A stretch of 42,834 bases of DNA from an uncultured Anaerolineae bacterium (GTDB taxonomy: Bacteria; Chloroflexota; Anaerolineae; JACIWP01). The stretch lies in assembly GCA_938049385.1 (NCBI GenBank), contig CALIBQ010000046.1:1-42834 (forward strand), given 5' to 3'. Positions 8,525 through 15,557 of the stretch are shown here, in pieces. Below the pieces are notes generated by a model. The model worked only from the letters and a program-made list of their open reading frames with translations, did not search any database and was not told where the DNA came from. Positions within the stretch are counted from its first letter, which is position 1; each line of letters starts with the position of its first letter. Both the position numbers and the translations under genes were made by a program.

Positions 8525-8553
8525 AGTATACCACAGCCCGGGCCGGCCGGCAA
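8525..8553 (-). promoter_or_regulatory. Promoter of the CcmC-like/nnr operon
   Basis: Minus-strand -35 TTGCCG (8553-8548) and -10 TATACT (8530-8525) have a 17-base spacer. The -10 overlaps one arm of a 14-bp inverted repeat shared with the divergent promoter. Confidence 0.55.
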
Positions 8554-8587
8554 CCGATTTCGCTGACCGTCACCTCAACGCTTCTCT

Positions 8588-8615
8588 TTGTCATGCCGGC
8601 CGGCTGTGGTATACT
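8588..8615 (+). promoter_or_regulatory. Promoter of the FGE-like lipoprotein gene
   Basis: The -35 TTGTCA (8588-8593) and -10 TATACT (8610-8615) have a 16-base spacer. They lie 44 bases before the ATG at 8659. Confidence 0.55.
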
Positions 8616-8658
8616 TGCACTGGTCGGACAGGCAGTATCCTTTGCATCGGGAGGCCGT

Positions 8659-9516
8659 ATGGGGCCAGCAATTCGTCGGCGCATTCGTCAGCTCGTCCTG
8701 ATAGCCCTGCTCCTGCTGTGGGCTAGCGCGGCATGCGGGGGGCCGCCGGCCGAACGCGTCTCCCCGACCGATGGCAAGGCCATGGTGCGCGTCCCCGCCG
8801 GCGAGTTCGTCATGGGTTCTAAGCCCGACGAACGCGATGCCGCCGGCGATGAACAGCCTCAGCACAAGGTCTTCGTGGATGCTTTCTGGATCGACAAGAC
8901 GGAGACAACCAACGCCCAGTACCGCCGCTGTGTCGCGGCCGGCGCCTGCCGGCCGCCGGAATACTCCTTCTCTTACACCCGCGACCGCTACTTCAACGAC
9001 CCAGCTTTCGACAATTACCCCGTCATCTGGGTAAGCTGGGACGATGCCCGCGCCTACTGCGAATGGGCGGGGAAGCGTCTGCCCACAGAGGCGGAATGGG
9101 AGAAAGCGGCGCGCGGCACGCGGGCGCGCTCTTATCCCTGGGGGGAGGAGCCGCCGGATGGCCGGCTCGCTAACCTGTGCGACGCCAACTGCGCGTTCGA
9201 GTACCGCCAGCCCGACATTGACGACAAATACGCGGATACCGCGCCGGTCGGCAGTTATCCCGCCGGCGCCAGCCCTTACGGCCTGCTGGATATGGCCGGC
9301 AACGTCTGGGAGTGGGTGGCAGACTGGTATTCCGCTGACTATTACACCTGGACTGCCCAGCGCAACCCGACCGGGCCGGCGTATGGGACGGAGCGCGTCA
9401 TGCGCGGCGGTGCGTGGAACTCCTGGCGGAAGGATATCCGCACCGCGGCGCGGGAAAAAGGCGCTCCGAACCATATCTACGCCAATGTGGGCATCCGCTG
9501 TGCGCAGGATGATTGA
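8659..9516 (+). CDS. Exported formylglycine-generating-enzyme-fold protein lacking the catalytic Cys pair
   Basis: This 285-residue protein has a short basic N-terminus, a hydrophobic segment (residues ~11-25) and a Cys in 'WASAAC' that may be a lipidation site, although the lipobox is weak. The rest is an FGE-sulfatase domain: 'MVRVPAGEFVMGS', 'KTETTNAQYRRC', 'KRLPTEAEWEKAARG', 'GLLDMAGNVWEWVADWY', 'RVMRGGAWNSW' and 'GIRCAQ'. True formylglycine-generating enzymes have catalytic cysteines soon after the RGG motif; here the segment reads 'GGAWNSWRKDIRTAAR' with none, so sulfatase activation is unlikely. ATG 8659 is chosen because GGGAGG precedes it; the frame is open further upstream, but that part overlaps the divergent gene. 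It may be a surface binding or scaffold protein. Confidence 0.85.
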   Translation: MGPAIRRRIRQLVLIALLLLWASAACGGPPAERVSPTDGKAMVRVPAGEFVMGSKPDERDAAGDEQPQHKVFVDAFWIDKTETTNAQYRRCVAAGACRPPEYSFSYTRDRYFNDPAFDNYPVIWVSWDDARAYCEWAGKRLPTEAEWEKAARGTRARSYPWGEEPPDGRLANLCDANCAFEYRQPDIDDKYADTAPVGSYPAGASPYGLLDMAGNVWEWVADWYSADYYTWTAQRNPTGPAYGTERVMRGGAWNSWRKDIRTAAREKGAPNHIYANVGIRCAQDD

Positions 9517-9586
9517 CAGCGGCCGCAACCCTTTTCCCTTCGCGGCGTCTTTTCTATGGAAGCTGTGATCCCGGAAAGGAAGGGCT

Positions 9587-10897
9587 ATGCACAAGCGCAG
9601 TATGCTGATGATGGCCGTGCTGGCCGGCGCTCTGCTGTTGGGATGGCTGGCCTTCGCCCGTGCCGGCGAACTGCCCCCGCAGTCAACGCCGCTGGACGCC
9701 TCCGCCAAGCGAGCCTATCCCGCCGGCCCCTCGGAAGCGCCTTATTCCATCCTGCGCTATGAAATCCTGCTCGCCAACGCCGGCGAAGCCCTCTCCCACG
9801 TCAGCCTGGCGGACAAACTGCCAGACCAGGTAGAGCTGGTGCGCGGCAGTGCCGCCGGCGGGCTGATTTACCTCCCCAACCTGCGCACCCTGCGCTGGGA
9901 CGGCGCACTGCCGGCCAACAGCGCCATCACCCTAACATTTGAGGTGCAGTCCCTGGTCAGCCAGCCGATGACCATCACCAACGAGGCACTCATCTGCGAC
10001 GTGAACGCCGTTGTCTGCATCACCCGTTCGGTGACGAGCCGGCTGGAGCCCCGGCCGGGAGCACCGACACCGACCCCAGCCCCTACGCCAACGCCCGGGC
10101 TGGACTGTTCCCAAAGCCTGCCGATGCGCCTGAATACCCCGCTGTATCACGGCGATACTTCCGCCGGCCAGGCCGTCGTGCGGCGCTATGCCGGCGCCCC
10201 ATGGGATGAATCGGGGCCAGAAATCATTTACCGCTTGGAGCTGGAGGCCTCGACAGCGGTTACATTGACGCTGGAGGGGGCGCGTGCGGAGCTGGACCTT
10301 TTTGTGCTGGCCGGCTGTGACCCCATGAACTGCATCGCGTTCGGTGACCAATCGGCGGCTTTCACCGGGCCGGCCGGCACGTATTACGTGGTGGTGGACG
10401 GTCGGGACGGCGCGGCCGGCGCATATACCCTGCGCCTGCAGGCGGAACCGAAGGAACTTCCTACCCCCCCCGCCCCCGACGCCCACACCCGAAAGGCCGA
10501 CCATCGCCTATACCTTTTTGCCCCTGCTGTGGCGCCTGCACCCGTTGCCGCCGGCACCCACACCGACCCCGACGCCTTCCTGGCCGGTTTCCCTGGATGC
10601 GGTCTGGCTGGAAGGCCCGAAAGGCTATCCCAACTACTCCTTCCGCAACTGCGAGGTCGTGTATCAATGGGTTCGCATCACCAATCATGCCCCGACCCCG
10701 GTCCCCATTACCGTGGACTGGCTGGTGCAGGATTGGCTGGGCCGGCGGATGCCGGCGTTGAGCTACCACAACTGGCAGATCGCATGGCCCAGCGGGACAT
10801 ACGGTGCCAACCTGCCGCGGGCCGTGCCGCCGGACCTCCACCCCGGCTCCTATTTCGCGACGGTGCGCCTGCGCGGTCCCGACGGCCTCATCAGTGA
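9587..10897 (+). CDS. Secreted multidomain surface protein, 5' part of a frameshifted gene
   Basis: This frame encodes a signal peptide (residues 1-27), a DUF11-like beta domain (about 50-150; 'YEILLANAGEALSHVSLADKLPD'), a Pro/Thr linker ('TPTPAPTPTPG') and a pre-peptidase C-terminal (PPC) type domain (about 215-290; 'FTGPAGTYYVVVDGRDGAAGAYTLRL'). The meaningful reading ends in a C8 tract at 10464-10471. Beyond it this frame gives low-complexity Gly/Pro/Arg sequence, while the +1 frame continues with a Pro/Thr linker and another folded domain. Deleting one C from the tract would fuse both parts into one protein of about 598 residues (9587-11384). The break may be a sequencing error, a real mutation or phase variation. 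ATG 9587 follows GGAAAGGAAGG. Confidence 0.8.
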   Translation: MHKRSMLMMAVLAGALLLGWLAFARAGELPPQSTPLDASAKRAYPAGPSEAPYSILRYEILLANAGEALSHVSLADKLPDQVELVRGSAAGGLIYLPNLRTLRWDGALPANSAITLTFEVQSLVSQPMTITNEALICDVNAVVCITRSVTSRLEPRPGAPTPTPAPTPTPGLDCSQSLPMRLNTPLYHGDTSAGQAVVRRYAGAPWDESGPEIIYRLELEASTAVTLTLEGARAELDLFVLAGCDPMNCIAFGDQSAAFTGPAGTYYVVVDGRDGAAGAYTLRLQAEPKELPTPPAPDAHTRKADHRLYLFAPAVAPAPVAAGTHTDPDAFLAGFPGCGLAGRPERLSQLLLPQLRGRVSMGSHHQSCPDPGPHYRGLAGAGLAGPADAGVELPQLADRMAQRDIRCQPAAGRAAGPPPRLLFRDGAPARSRRPHQ

Positions 10898-11384
10898 GCG
10901 CATGGTGTATTTCTCCATCACCCGGGATGAGCCGCTGACCTCGCCGCTGGCGGAGTTCGTCACCAGCAAAGGGGTGAACGCCGGCGGCCTGCCCGAGGGG
11001 GTGACGGAGGTCTTCCGGCCAGACGATGAAGCGGTCTATGCCTGGGGATGGTGGCAGCGCGCCGGCGGGGTGCCCCATACCATCCGCTGGACCTGGTACA
11101 CGCCGGACGGCTCCCTGTACACTACCTATGAGCGGGAGTATACGGCCGAGTGCACATTCTATGCATGGTCCCGGCTGGAGATCGCCGGCTCTGAGGTGGC
11201 GGCCACACCCGGCACCTGGAACGTGGCGGTATGGTACGACGGGGCGTTTGTGGATCTGCGCTCGTTCGCCATCGGCGCCGGCGGGACTGCGAGCTTTCGG
11301 CCGGCCCACGCCGGCGGGGAGAGCCGGCCAGCGGTTTGCCTCTCACCCGACTGTCCCCCGCTGGTGGAATTCCAAATACCGTAA
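10344..11384 (+). CDS. Secreted surface protein, 3' part of the frameshifted gene
   Basis: The true coding content starts near 10465, just after the C8 tract, with 'PPTPTPERPTIAYTFLPLLW', a second Pro/Thr linker ('PPAPTPTPTPSWP') and then beta-rich sequence ('VVYQWVRITNHAPTPVPITVDWLV', 'PGTWNVAVWYDGAFVDLRSF') resembling Ig/CARDB-like adhesion domains. The first ~40 residues of the open frame (10344-10464) are out-of-frame translation of the preceding PPC domain and should be ignored. No ribosome site or signal peptide belongs to this part, which supports its being the tail of the upstream gene. It ends 33 bases before a terminator hairpin. Confidence 0.75.
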   Translation: MTNRRLSPGRPARITWWWTVGTARPAHIPCACRRNRRNFLPPPPPTPTPERPTIAYTFLPLLWRLHPLPPAPTPTPTPSWPVSLDAVWLEGPKGYPNYSFRNCEVVYQWVRITNHAPTPVPITVDWLVQDWLGRRMPALSYHNWQIAWPSGTYGANLPRAVPPDLHPGSYFATVRLRGPDGLISERMVYFSITRDEPLTSPLAEFVTSKGVNAGGLPEGVTEVFRPDDEAVYAWGWWQRAGGVPHTIRWTWYTPDGSLYTTYEREYTAECTFYAWSRLEIAGSEVAATPGTWNVAVWYDGAFVDLRSFAIGAGGTASFRPAHAGGESRPAVCLSPDCPPLVEFQIP

Positions 11385-11416
11385 GGACACGCTGTCCGGA
11401 TGGGATAGGCAACATG

Positions 11417-11443
11417 CGCCGGCACTTGCGGAAAGTGCCGGCG
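11417..11443. terminator. Bidirectional terminator between convergent genes
   Basis: CGCCGGCACTT (11417-11427) and AAGTGCCGGCG (11433-11443) form a perfect 11-bp stem with a 5-base loop. It lies between the stop of the surface-protein gene (11384) and the stop of the aminotransferase on the other strand (11448). A moderately T-rich stretch follows on the plus strand. Confidence 0.75.
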
Positions 11444-11447
11444 TGGT

Positions 11448-12320
11448 TCATTTCAGGCTCAACAGCGGGATGGCCGTGCGTCCGATGACCTGCGCGTAAT
11501 AGGACTCGAAATCACCCATCAGGGTGCGGGTGATAGGCCCGATGCGGCCGCCGTTAATCGGCGTATCATCCACCCGCACGATAGGCACCACATGCATGCT
11601 GGTGGAGGTGACGAACATCTCATCGAAACGCAGCAGGTCAGTTACATGAAGCGGGCGTTCAACAACAGGGATGCCCCGTTTCTCCGCCAGCTTCAGCACC
11701 AGGTCGCGGGTGATACCGGAAAGCACCTGGTGCGCCGGCGGCGTGGTCAGCACACCCTCTACCACGGCGAAGATGTTACTGCGGGAGCCTTCGGTCATCT
11801 GGCCGGCGTCGTTGACCAGGAAAGCTTCGTGCGCGCCGGCCTGACGCGCCTTGCGCAGTGCCAGGTAATTCACCAAGGTATTCAGCGTCTTGGCCTGGGG
11901 CAGGGACCGACAACCGGGATAGGTGATGGCCGCCGCCCCCAACGTGTAGAACGTGGTGGGATAATGGGGCAGGGCCATGGGCAGGATATATACCAGCGCT
12001 TCATCCTCGCCGTTGGGCCCAAAGGCCACGATGCGCAGAAGCGATTCGGTGATATGGTCGAGCCGGATGAGATGCTCCACCCAGGCGCGCAGTTGGGCAT
12101 GCTTGTAGGGAAGCGGCATCTCGATAATCTGGGCGGAATGGAACAGCCGGTCGAGGTGGTCATCCAGATGGAAGGGGACGCCGGCATCCACCTCGATGGA
12201 CTCATAGACGCCGAAGCTGTAGAACAGCGCGGAGTTCAGTACAGAAATAGTCGCTGACTCTTTGGGCAGAACCCTCCCGTTGAGGATAATGTGCTTCGAT
12301 ATGATGCTTTCACCCGCCAT
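11448..12320 (-). CDS. Class IV PLP-dependent aminotransferase (IlvE / D-amino acid transaminase type)
   Basis: This 290-residue protein has normal length for fold-type IV transaminases. 'AKTLNTLVNYLALRKA' holds the PLP lysine (K144), 'TEGSRSNIFAV' holds the glutamate that contacts the pyridine nitrogen (E177), and 'FVTSTSMHVVPIV' matches the phosphate-binding end of the fold. It moves amino groups between 2-oxoglutarate or pyruvate and either branched-chain or D-amino acids; the sequence alone does not decide which. The ATG is at 12320-12318 with AGGAAC about ten bases upstream. It stands alone between a terminator and its own promoter. Confidence 0.88.
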   Translation of the reverse strand: MAGESIISKHIILNGRVLPKESATISVLNSALFYSFGVYESIEVDAGVPFHLDDHLDRLFHSAQIIEMPLPYKHAQLRAWVEHLIRLDHITESLLRIVAFGPNGEDEALVYILPMALPHYPTTFYTLGAAAITYPGCRSLPQAKTLNTLVNYLALRKARQAGAHEAFLVNDAGQMTEGSRSNIFAVVEGVLTTPPAHQVLSGITRDLVLKLAEKRGIPVVERPLHVTDLLRFDEMFVTSTSMHVVPIVRVDDTPINGGRIGPITRTLMGDFESYYAQVIGRTAIPLLSLK

Positions 12321-12386
12321 TTGCTCGGGTTCCTCGACGATTCTTCAGGATGCGCGCCGGGGCGCAGGCCGCCGGCCGTATAAGCT

Positions 12387-12414
12387 ATTATATCACGGCA
12401 CCGCCGGCCGGCAA
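12387..12414 (-). promoter_or_regulatory. Promoter of the class IV aminotransferase
   Basis: On the minus strand a perfect TATAAT (12392-12387) is preceded by TTGCCG (12414-12409) with a 16-base spacer. The start codon lies about 65 bases downstream. Confidence 0.6.
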
Positions 12415-12589
12415 AGAAATGGCCCCGAAGGGCGCGGGGAAACTGCCTGGCAGTTAATTCAGCTTCAAATTTTACTTCGGCAACAAGCCTGTTGTCTCAA
12501 GTGCTCATCAAGGCTGACCAGTGCCAACGCTCCTCGTTTGCATTGACCCACGCGCCATAGCCCAGGTTCTCCGCCGGCTGGAAGCCGCC

Positions 12590-12632
12590 GGCTCACGAGG
12601 CAAAGCCCCTGCGGGGCTTGGCACCGTGAGCC
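12590..12632. repeat. Nested hairpin in the spacer
   Basis: GGCTCACG (12590-12597) pairs with CGTGAGCC (12625-12632). Inside, AAGCCCC (12603-12609) pairs with GGGGCTT (12613-12619) around a TGC loop. Two perfect stems separated by small internal loops suggest a folded RNA or a repeat element. Confidence 0.55.
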
Positions 12633-12753
12633 TGGTGCTTCAGTGCCAGGCGGGGTACGGGATGGAGCCCAACATCCTTCACTCATCATGCGGTACCACC
12701 CAACCTCAAGACGGCTACGGAAGTAAAAATGAAACTCCATAAACCACGTGTCT

Positions 12754-12808
12754 GCGAAGCCCGCGCAGGCTGGCTTCGATGTTGCCAAGGCTTCCAGTCG
12801 GCGGGCGG
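12754..12808 (+). repeat. Dispersed repeat, copy A (GCGCAGGC-core hairpin)
   Basis: CGAAGCC and GGCTTCG flank a core with GCGCAGGC. The first 25 bases match the copy at 34942-34966 at 21 positions, and the similarity continues through GTTG, GGCTTC and a CGGC-rich tail. This is a degenerate member of an interspersed family. Confidence 0.6.
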
Positions 12809-12970
12809 TTCCTTTGCCGAGGTATTTGCGGACCTTTTCACCGTCCTCTGCCCGTAGGAAAATTGGACAGTGCTGTGCAGGTATGGTAAATTATTGACCA
12901 TGTATCGGCTCGGCATTGAGGCTTCACTGGCACGGACGCCGGCAGTATCAGCACACAAAGGAGTGCCGCC

Positions 12971-14035
12971 ATGTTCCGCATCCTGGCCATTAACCCTGGT
13001 TCCACCTCCACCAAGATCGCCGTTTATGAGGACGAGACACCGCTTTTCACCGAAGTCATCCACCACGACGCGCAGGAACTGGCAAAGTATACCCGCATCT
13101 TTGACCAATATCTCTTGCGCAGGGACGCGGTCCTGAACGCTCTCCAGCGCCACAACATCCCCATCACTTCCCTGCATGCGGTCGTCGGGCGGGGCGGTCT
13201 CCTGCGGCCGATTGAGAGCGGCACCTACCTGGTCAATGAGCGCATGCTGGCTGACCTGCAGGCCCCTAAGGAGCGCGAGCATGCCTCGAACCTGGGAGCG
13301 GTCATCGCCCACGAGATTGCCGTACAAGCCGGCGTCTCCGCGTACATCGTCGACCCGGTCTGCGTAGACGAGTTCGACGATATCGCCCGCATCTCCGGCT
13401 TGCCGGAGATCGAGCGCAAGTCCCTTTCCCACGCGCTGAACATGAAGGCTATGGGCCGGCGCGCCGGCAAAGACCTGGGCAAACCGTATCATGAGCTGAA
13501 CCTGGTCATCGCCCATATGGGCGGCGGCATCTCGGTCAGCGCCCACCGCAAAGGCCGGATGGTGGACGTGAACCAGGCGCTGGATGGGACCGGGCCGTTC
13601 AGCCCGGAGCGTGCCGGCGGCCTGCCTGTCGGCGACCTGGTGCGTATGTGCTACTCCGGCAAGTACACCTACGAGCAGATGATGCGCAAAATCGTGGGTC
13701 AGGGCGGGCTGGTGGCCCACCTGGGCACCAACAACGCCGCCGAGGTGGAACGCCGCATCCTGGCCGGCGACGACCATGCCCGGCTTATCTATGAGGCGAT
13801 GGCCTATCAAATCGCTAAGGAAATCGGCCTGGCCGCCACCGTGCTGTACGGCCAGGTGGATGCCATTGTGCTCACCGGCGGCCTGGCGCATTCGGACATG
13901 CTCATCAACTGGATCCGGCCCAGGGTGGAATGGATCGCGCCGGTGCTCATATATCCGGGCGAGGACGAACTGCTGGCCATGACCCAGGGCGTCCTGCGCG
14001 TCCTGCGGGGCGAGGAGCCGGCGAAAGAATATTGA
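12971..14035 (+). CDS. buk: Butyrate kinase
   Basis: This 354-residue acetokinase-family enzyme makes butyrate and ATP from butyryl phosphate. 'LAINPGSTSTKIAVYED' is the N-terminal phosphate loop, 'AVVGRGGLLRPIESGTY' and 'VIAHMGGGISVSAHRKG' are Buk signatures, and 'DAIVLTGGLAHSD' is the second nucleotide-binding loop. Length and motifs fit Buk better than acetate kinase, which is near 400 residues. AGGAG precedes ATG 12971. No phosphotransbutyrylase (ptb) is adjacent; that gene is expected elsewhere. Branched-chain acyl phosphates are possible alternative substrates. It indicates fermentative or acyl-CoA-degrading metabolism. Confidence 0.93.
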   Translation: MFRILAINPGSTSTKIAVYEDETPLFTEVIHHDAQELAKYTRIFDQYLLRRDAVLNALQRHNIPITSLHAVVGRGGLLRPIESGTYLVNERMLADLQAPKEREHASNLGAVIAHEIAVQAGVSAYIVDPVCVDEFDDIARISGLPEIERKSLSHALNMKAMGRRAGKDLGKPYHELNLVIAHMGGGISVSAHRKGRMVDVNQALDGTGPFSPERAGGLPVGDLVRMCYSGKYTYEQMMRKIVGQGGLVAHLGTNNAAEVERRILAGDDHARLIYEAMAYQIAKEIGLAATVLYGQVDAIVLTGGLAHSDMLINWIRPRVEWIAPVLIYPGEDELLAMTQGVLRVLRGEEPAKEY

Positions 14036-14045
14036 GAACTGCCCA

Positions 14046-14074
14046 TTGACCAAATTTGCAAATTGATATAAGAT
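14046..14074 (+). promoter_or_regulatory. Promoter of the response-regulator gene
   Basis: TTGACC (14046-14051) and TAAGAT (14069-14074) have a 17-base spacer in an AT-rich gap containing the repeated sequence CAAATTTGCAAATTG. The start codon is 51 bases downstream. Confidence 0.55.
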
Positions 14075-14124
14075 TGTAATAAGCCGATACGTACGATGCG
14101 CTGTCCGGGTGAGGAAAAATCACC

Positions 14125-14538
14125 ATGACCCAGGAAGCAGAGCCAAAGGCCGCACGACAGCCCGTCATCCTCTGCATCGAGGACGAGCCGGAGATGATCG
14201 ATTTGATCCGGCTGATACTGGAACGCCGGGGCTATAAGGTCCTGGGAGCGATCGGAGGTGAAGAGGGCATCAAAGCCCTGGAAGGCCAGGTGCCAGACCT
14301 CATCCTGCTGGACCTGATGATGCCCGATATTGACGGGTGGGAGGTGTTCCGGCAGGTGCGGGCCAACCCGCGCCTTCAGCATGTCCCGGTGGTGGTGGTC
14401 ACTGCCAAGGCGCAGTCCATTGATAAGGTGCTGGGTCTGCACATCGCCAAGGTAGATGATTACATCACGAAACCCTTTGGGCCTCAGGAACTGATCGAGG
14501 CGGTGGAGCGGGTGTTGAGCCGGCAGGCCGCTTCCTGA
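14125..14538 (+). CDS. Single-domain response regulator (CheY-like receiver)
   Basis: A 137-residue protein consists only of a receiver domain. The acidic pair is E19/D20, the phosphoacceptor is D63 in 'LILLDLMMPDIDG', the switch Thr is T93 ('VVVTAKA') and the conserved Lys is K116 ('YITKPFGP'). There is no output domain, so it acts by protein contact or in a phosphorelay. GAGGAAA precedes ATG 14125. No histidine kinase is adjacent. It converges on the osmC gene with 15 bases between stop codons. Confidence 0.93.
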   Translation: MTQEAEPKAARQPVILCIEDEPEMIDLIRLILERRGYKVLGAIGGEEGIKALEGQVPDLILLDLMMPDIDGWEVFRQVRANPRLQHVPVVVVTAKAQSIDKVLGLHIAKVDDYITKPFGPQELIEAVERVLSRQAAS

Positions 14539-14553
14539 ACCGCACCGCACGCA

Positions 14554-14991
14554 TCAGGAGGTCATGCCGGCGTCTTCCCCTTCATCCACACAAAGCTCCT
14601 CGCGGAAGGAGACCGGCCCGCGCAGGATATGGTGCACCTCACAGGTACGGGCAGAGTTGTAGAGAATGCGCTGTTCGCGCGGGCTGAAGCTCGATGACAG
14701 GTGAATCGTATTTTCAAATGTAACGCCGCCCCGGCCATCCGGGGCGGTTTGCATGCGCACAACCACGGAGAAGCCGCCGGCCGGCATCCCCTTCGCGGCG
14801 GCGACCGCCGCCATGGTCAGCACCATTCAGGAGGCCAGCGCCACACCGATCAGCTCCACCGGGCATAAGCCGGCGCCGTGTTCCGCCACCTCGGTTTTGC
14901 GCCGCACCAGCAACTGCCGGCCGGCAAGCTCCACCAGGGCCTCGCCGGCCGGCGTAAGAGTCGCCCGTACCTCTCGCCTTTCCCACTCCAT
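14554..14991 (-). CDS. OsmC-family peroxidase, selenoprotein (Sec at the peroxidatic position)
   Basis: OsmC/Ohr proteins reduce organic hydroperoxides with a reactive Cys and a second resolving Cys. Starting at ATG 14991-14989, the frame reads 'CPVELIGVALAS', then TGA at 14829-14827, then 'MVLTMAAVAAAKG'. The TGA falls exactly where the family has its peroxidatic Cys ('ALAxC'), so it encodes Sec55; the second Cys is C117 in 'NSARTCEVHHIL'. Read through, the protein is 145 residues, normal for OsmC. A caller that stops at TGA would report only 90 residues from 14826. A GC hairpin with a GGTC loop follows the TGA. The gene begins 31 bases after gcvH; I see no clear ribosome site, so coupling is likely. 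Sec incorporation is inference from alignment and hairpin, but the position match is compelling. Confidence 0.9.
14797..14829 (-). promoter_or_regulatory. Sec codon TGA and candidate SECIS hairpin in osmC
   Basis: On the minus strand TGA (14829-14827) is followed 14 bases later by GGCGGC (14812-14807), loop GGTC (14806-14803) and GCCGCC (14802-14797). The loop begins 21 bases after the TGA and has the GGU motif seen in SelB-bound loops. The six-bp stem is strong, but this region is GC-rich, so the match is less specific than in selD. Confidence 0.65.
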
Positions 14992-15022
14992 GAAGCCGCT
15001 GTCGCCGCAGATGAGATTACTG

Positions 15023-15445
15023 TTACTTGCCGTATTTCGCCCGTTCCGCGGCGATGAATTCCGCGAAGGCCGGGTCTCCCGGCTTCATCAGCTTGTCCAG
15101 CTCCGCAGGGTCCGAGACCTCGATTTTCACCAGCCAGCCGGCGCCGTACGGGTCATGGTTGATCTGCGTGCTCTCCCATTCCAGCTCTTCATTGGCGGCC
15201 ACAATCTTGCCGCTGACCACCGCTTTGATGCGGCCAACCCACTTGCCTGATTCCATGGACATGAAAGGCTCGCCCTGCTTGACCTCACGCCCCTTGCGCG
15301 GGACTTCCACGTAGACGATCTCGCCGGCCAAGCTCTGACCGAAATCGGTCAATCCCTGCGTCACTACCGAGCCCTCCACGCGCGCCCAATTATGCTCGCG
15401 GTCATACAGCAGGTCGTCGGGGAATTTGTACTGGTCAATGTTCAT
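15023..15445 (-). CDS. GcvH-like lipoyl carrier protein
   Basis: This 140-residue protein belongs to the glycine-cleavage H-protein family. 'MSMESGKWVGRIKA' carries the predicted lipoylated lysine (K68), 'REHNWARVEGSVVTQGLTDFGQ' matches the N-terminal part and 'DPYGAGWLVKIEVSD' the C-terminal part. Around the lysine it has ESGKWVG rather than the ESVKAVS common in true GcvH, and no gcvT or gcvP is near. Its partner is OsmC, 31 bases downstream. The inferred job is to carry dihydrolipoyl reducing power to that peroxidase rather than to serve glycine cleavage, although a dual role is possible. AAGGAG precedes ATG 15445-15443. MerR lies 112 bases upstream on the same strand. Confidence 0.85.
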   Translation of the reverse strand: MNIDQYKFPDDLLYDREHNWARVEGSVVTQGLTDFGQSLAGEIVYVEVPRKGREVKQGEPFMSMESGKWVGRIKAVVSGKIVAANEELEWESTQINHDPYGAGWLVKIEVSDPAELDKLMKPGDPAFAEFIAAERAKYGK

Positions 15446-15557
15446 GGCGTGCTCCTTTTCCAGGGTACTGTAATGTGGAGAAAACGAACGCCTTTGTGGT
15501 CAGGGAGACCGAACCGCGCGCTCAGATGCCAGCACAGGAGGCGGCACAAAAGCCCTG

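Larger units (their letters stand above)
8525..8615. repeat. 14-bp perfect inverted repeat spanning both divergent -10 boxes
   Basis: AGTATACCACAGCC at 8525-8538 is the exact reverse complement of GGCTGTGGTATACT at 8602-8615. Each arm contains the -10 box of one of the two divergent genes, so the arms could be a shared operator or duplicated promoter cores. A GCCGGCC block follows each arm on the inner side. Confidence 0.6.
12415..12970. other. Gene-free hairpin-rich spacer upstream of butyrate kinase
   Basis: About 550 bases without a believable gene; open frames here have no ribosome site, domain or codon bias. The stretch holds a nested hairpin (12590-12632), a GCCTGG/CCAGGC hairpin (12630-12651), a dispersed repeat copy (12754-12808) and possibly a weak promoter for butyrate kinase (TTGGAC at 12863-12868, TAAATT at 12887-12892, 18-base spacer). 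It could contain a small RNA, but I cannot name a family. Confidence 0.5.

Noticed and set aside
10464-10471. Programmed ribosomal frameshift
   Set aside because: A lone C run without a stop codon or downstream stimulatory structure is not a typical signal, and surface proteins of this kind do not need one. An indel or phase variation is simpler.
12465-12788. 107-codon minus-strand frame in the spacer upstream of butyrate kinase
   Set aside because: It has no ribosome site or domain, and overlaps hairpin repeats whose translations recur as spurious proteins.
15023-15445. Part of a glycine cleavage operon
   Set aside because: No gcvT, gcvP or lpd is near, and the lysine context differs from classical GcvH. 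Its neighbours are OsmC and MerR.
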